From positions 4,922,826 to 4,986,825 of the forward strand of contig FN649751.1 in NCBI GenBank assembly GCA_000310025.1: DNA of 64,000 bases, given 5' to 3'. The notes under the pieces are model-generated. The model did no database searches and was not told the DNA's origin. It worked only from the letters and a program-made list of their open reading frames with translations. Shown here piece by piece: positions 63,015 to 64,000 of this stretch (its first letter is position 1; every line of letters begins with the position of its first letter). Position numbers and translations under genes: made by a program. This DNA comes from Ectocarpus siliculosus (Eukaryota > Sar > Phaeophyceae > Ectocarpales > Ectocarpaceae).

Positions 63015-63460
63015 AAGCTTCCATGGAAGTCAATATTCACTTTCATGGAAGTGATCACATCTTCCATGGAAGTTGTGATCACTTCCATGAAAGTATGTAT
63101 CACTTCCATGCAAGCGGTACATACTTCCATGGAAGTCATATCGCTTCCATGGAAGCGTGTGTGGCAGCTGTGTATAGGTTTAGTGCTCCAGCTTCCATGG
63201 TTATTTCATGGAAGCTGAAAAGCACTTCCGTGGAAGTTCATGGAAGTTGACACGCTTCCATGGGAGGATTCTGTTCCAGCCGAAAATTGCTTCCATGGAA
63301 CTTGCTTTTTTCACTTCCACGAAAGCTCCCATGTAGGTATTACTTCCACGGAAGCTCTTCTTTTGTTCGCAGCGTTATGCTTCCATGGAAGTGGTTACTT
63401 TTGTCAAATAGTGTGGAAGATCGTTTCCGAACCAGGGCAAGTTGATACACGTCATGGAAG
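63015..63460. repeat. Cluster of CCATGG-centred palindromes
   Basis: About fifteen to seventeen copies, perfect or with one or two changes, of the palindrome RCTTCCATGGAAGY occur in about 445 bp. Spacing is irregular, roughly 20-45 bp, and the sequence between copies is not repeated. It lies upstream of the ROCO-like gene (minus strand). No protein is encoded. Confidence 0.9.
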
Positions 63461-64000
63461 TGAAATTGTACCGCCGTTATTACCGATACTATTGGAACGT
63501 GATGGTGTCGTACACGGTAAGCGAGGAGCGAAGGAACACGGCAACATCGAGACTATGCCTCCGATTTTTCTCTCTACCCCACACAAGACCAAGCTACCGA
63601 ACATACAAGCCGCAGACCAAGCCGGTCAGCGGACAAATGCCCGGTGAGGGTGACGGGTGGGTGGGCTTCGAGGGGAATCAACATTGTAGATCATTCGAAG
63701 GAGATCATACATAATCTGAACGTAATCTAGTCGCTCGATATTCAAGACCTACGAAATGAATCACCGCACGCTATGAGCAGCGGCGTAAAATTACGCCAAT
63801 ACTTGAAGACAAACCGAATCGCCGACAGGACACCGAAACAGGCCAGAGCTCGATGCTAGCGGGTTCGTCCGCTTTGGTCAACAATGGGCACAGTTTGTAA
63901 ATGGAAGAACTCAAAAACTGATGTCGGTTTTTCTTCATGGGATCATACCGGAACACACGTTGATGCGGAAAAATCGCTCCGATTGCTTCGGTTGTTTAAT
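63461..64000. other. Right edge of window, nothing recognised
   Basis: No open frame with a recognisable domain and no repeat were seen. It could contain a 5' exon of the ROCO-like gene, but none is supported. Confidence 0.5.

Noticed and set aside
63015-63460. CRISPR array
   Set aside because: The repeats are 12-14 bp, palindromic and irregularly spaced in a eukaryotic genome, with no cas genes.

Overview
The window is nuclear DNA from a photosynthetic stramenopile, most probably a brown alga close to Ectocarpus (an inference). Reasons: the genes are split into many short exons by introns of about 0.3-5.5 kb; one product starts with a signal peptide plus transit peptide with an ASAF-like junction, as needed for a plastid inside a secondary endosymbiont envelope; a C-terminal module of the kind I associate with brown-algal ROCO proteins is present; and several transposon types sit in introns. 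There is no operon structure, rRNA or CRISPR array.

Ten protein-coding genes can be assembled exon by exon, with splice phases that agree at every join except the last join of one gene. From left to right: (1) a large, mostly disordered protein, minus strand, 122-4483; (2) a type II membrane glycosyltransferase resembling fucosyltransferases, minus, 7642-13556; (3) a WW-WH2-coiled-coil putative actin regulator, minus, 16460-20175; (4) the proteasome-lid subunit SEM1/DSS1, plus, 20612-23815; (5) geranylgeranyl diphosphate synthase, minus, 25335-30868; (6) a RUS (DUF647) family protein, plus, 31457-36916; (7) a plastid-targeted DUF1279/FAM210-like membrane protein, plus, 39795 to about 43390; (8) a DUF6940-like protein, minus, 44959-47849; (9) a Cys/Met-metabolism PLP enzyme of the cystathionine/methionine gamma-lyase family, plus, 48031-58198; (10) the C-terminal part of a ROCO-like protein, minus, 61543-62769, with its 5' end not found.

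Three neighbouring pairs are divergent with short spacers (436, 588 and only 181 bp), so shared promoters are likely. The genes do not form one pathway. Geranylgeranyl diphosphate feeds plastid carotenoid, chlorophyll and quinone synthesis, and the DUF1279 protein is plastid-directed; the others are housekeeping or cell-wall/cytoskeleton functions.

Mobile DNA: an imperfect foldback element in SEM1 intron 1; a 1959-bp element with TA target duplication and CAGT termini (Tc1/mariner-like) at 37431-39389; a 109-bp relative of it in the DUF6940-like gene; and a tyrosine-recombinase retroelement with nested palindromes around an assembly gap inside the 5.5-kb intron 2 of the PLP-enzyme gene. A cluster of CCATGG-centred palindromes lies at the right edge. 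About 49 introns were modelled; four look like GC-AG introns and about two thirds are phase 0.
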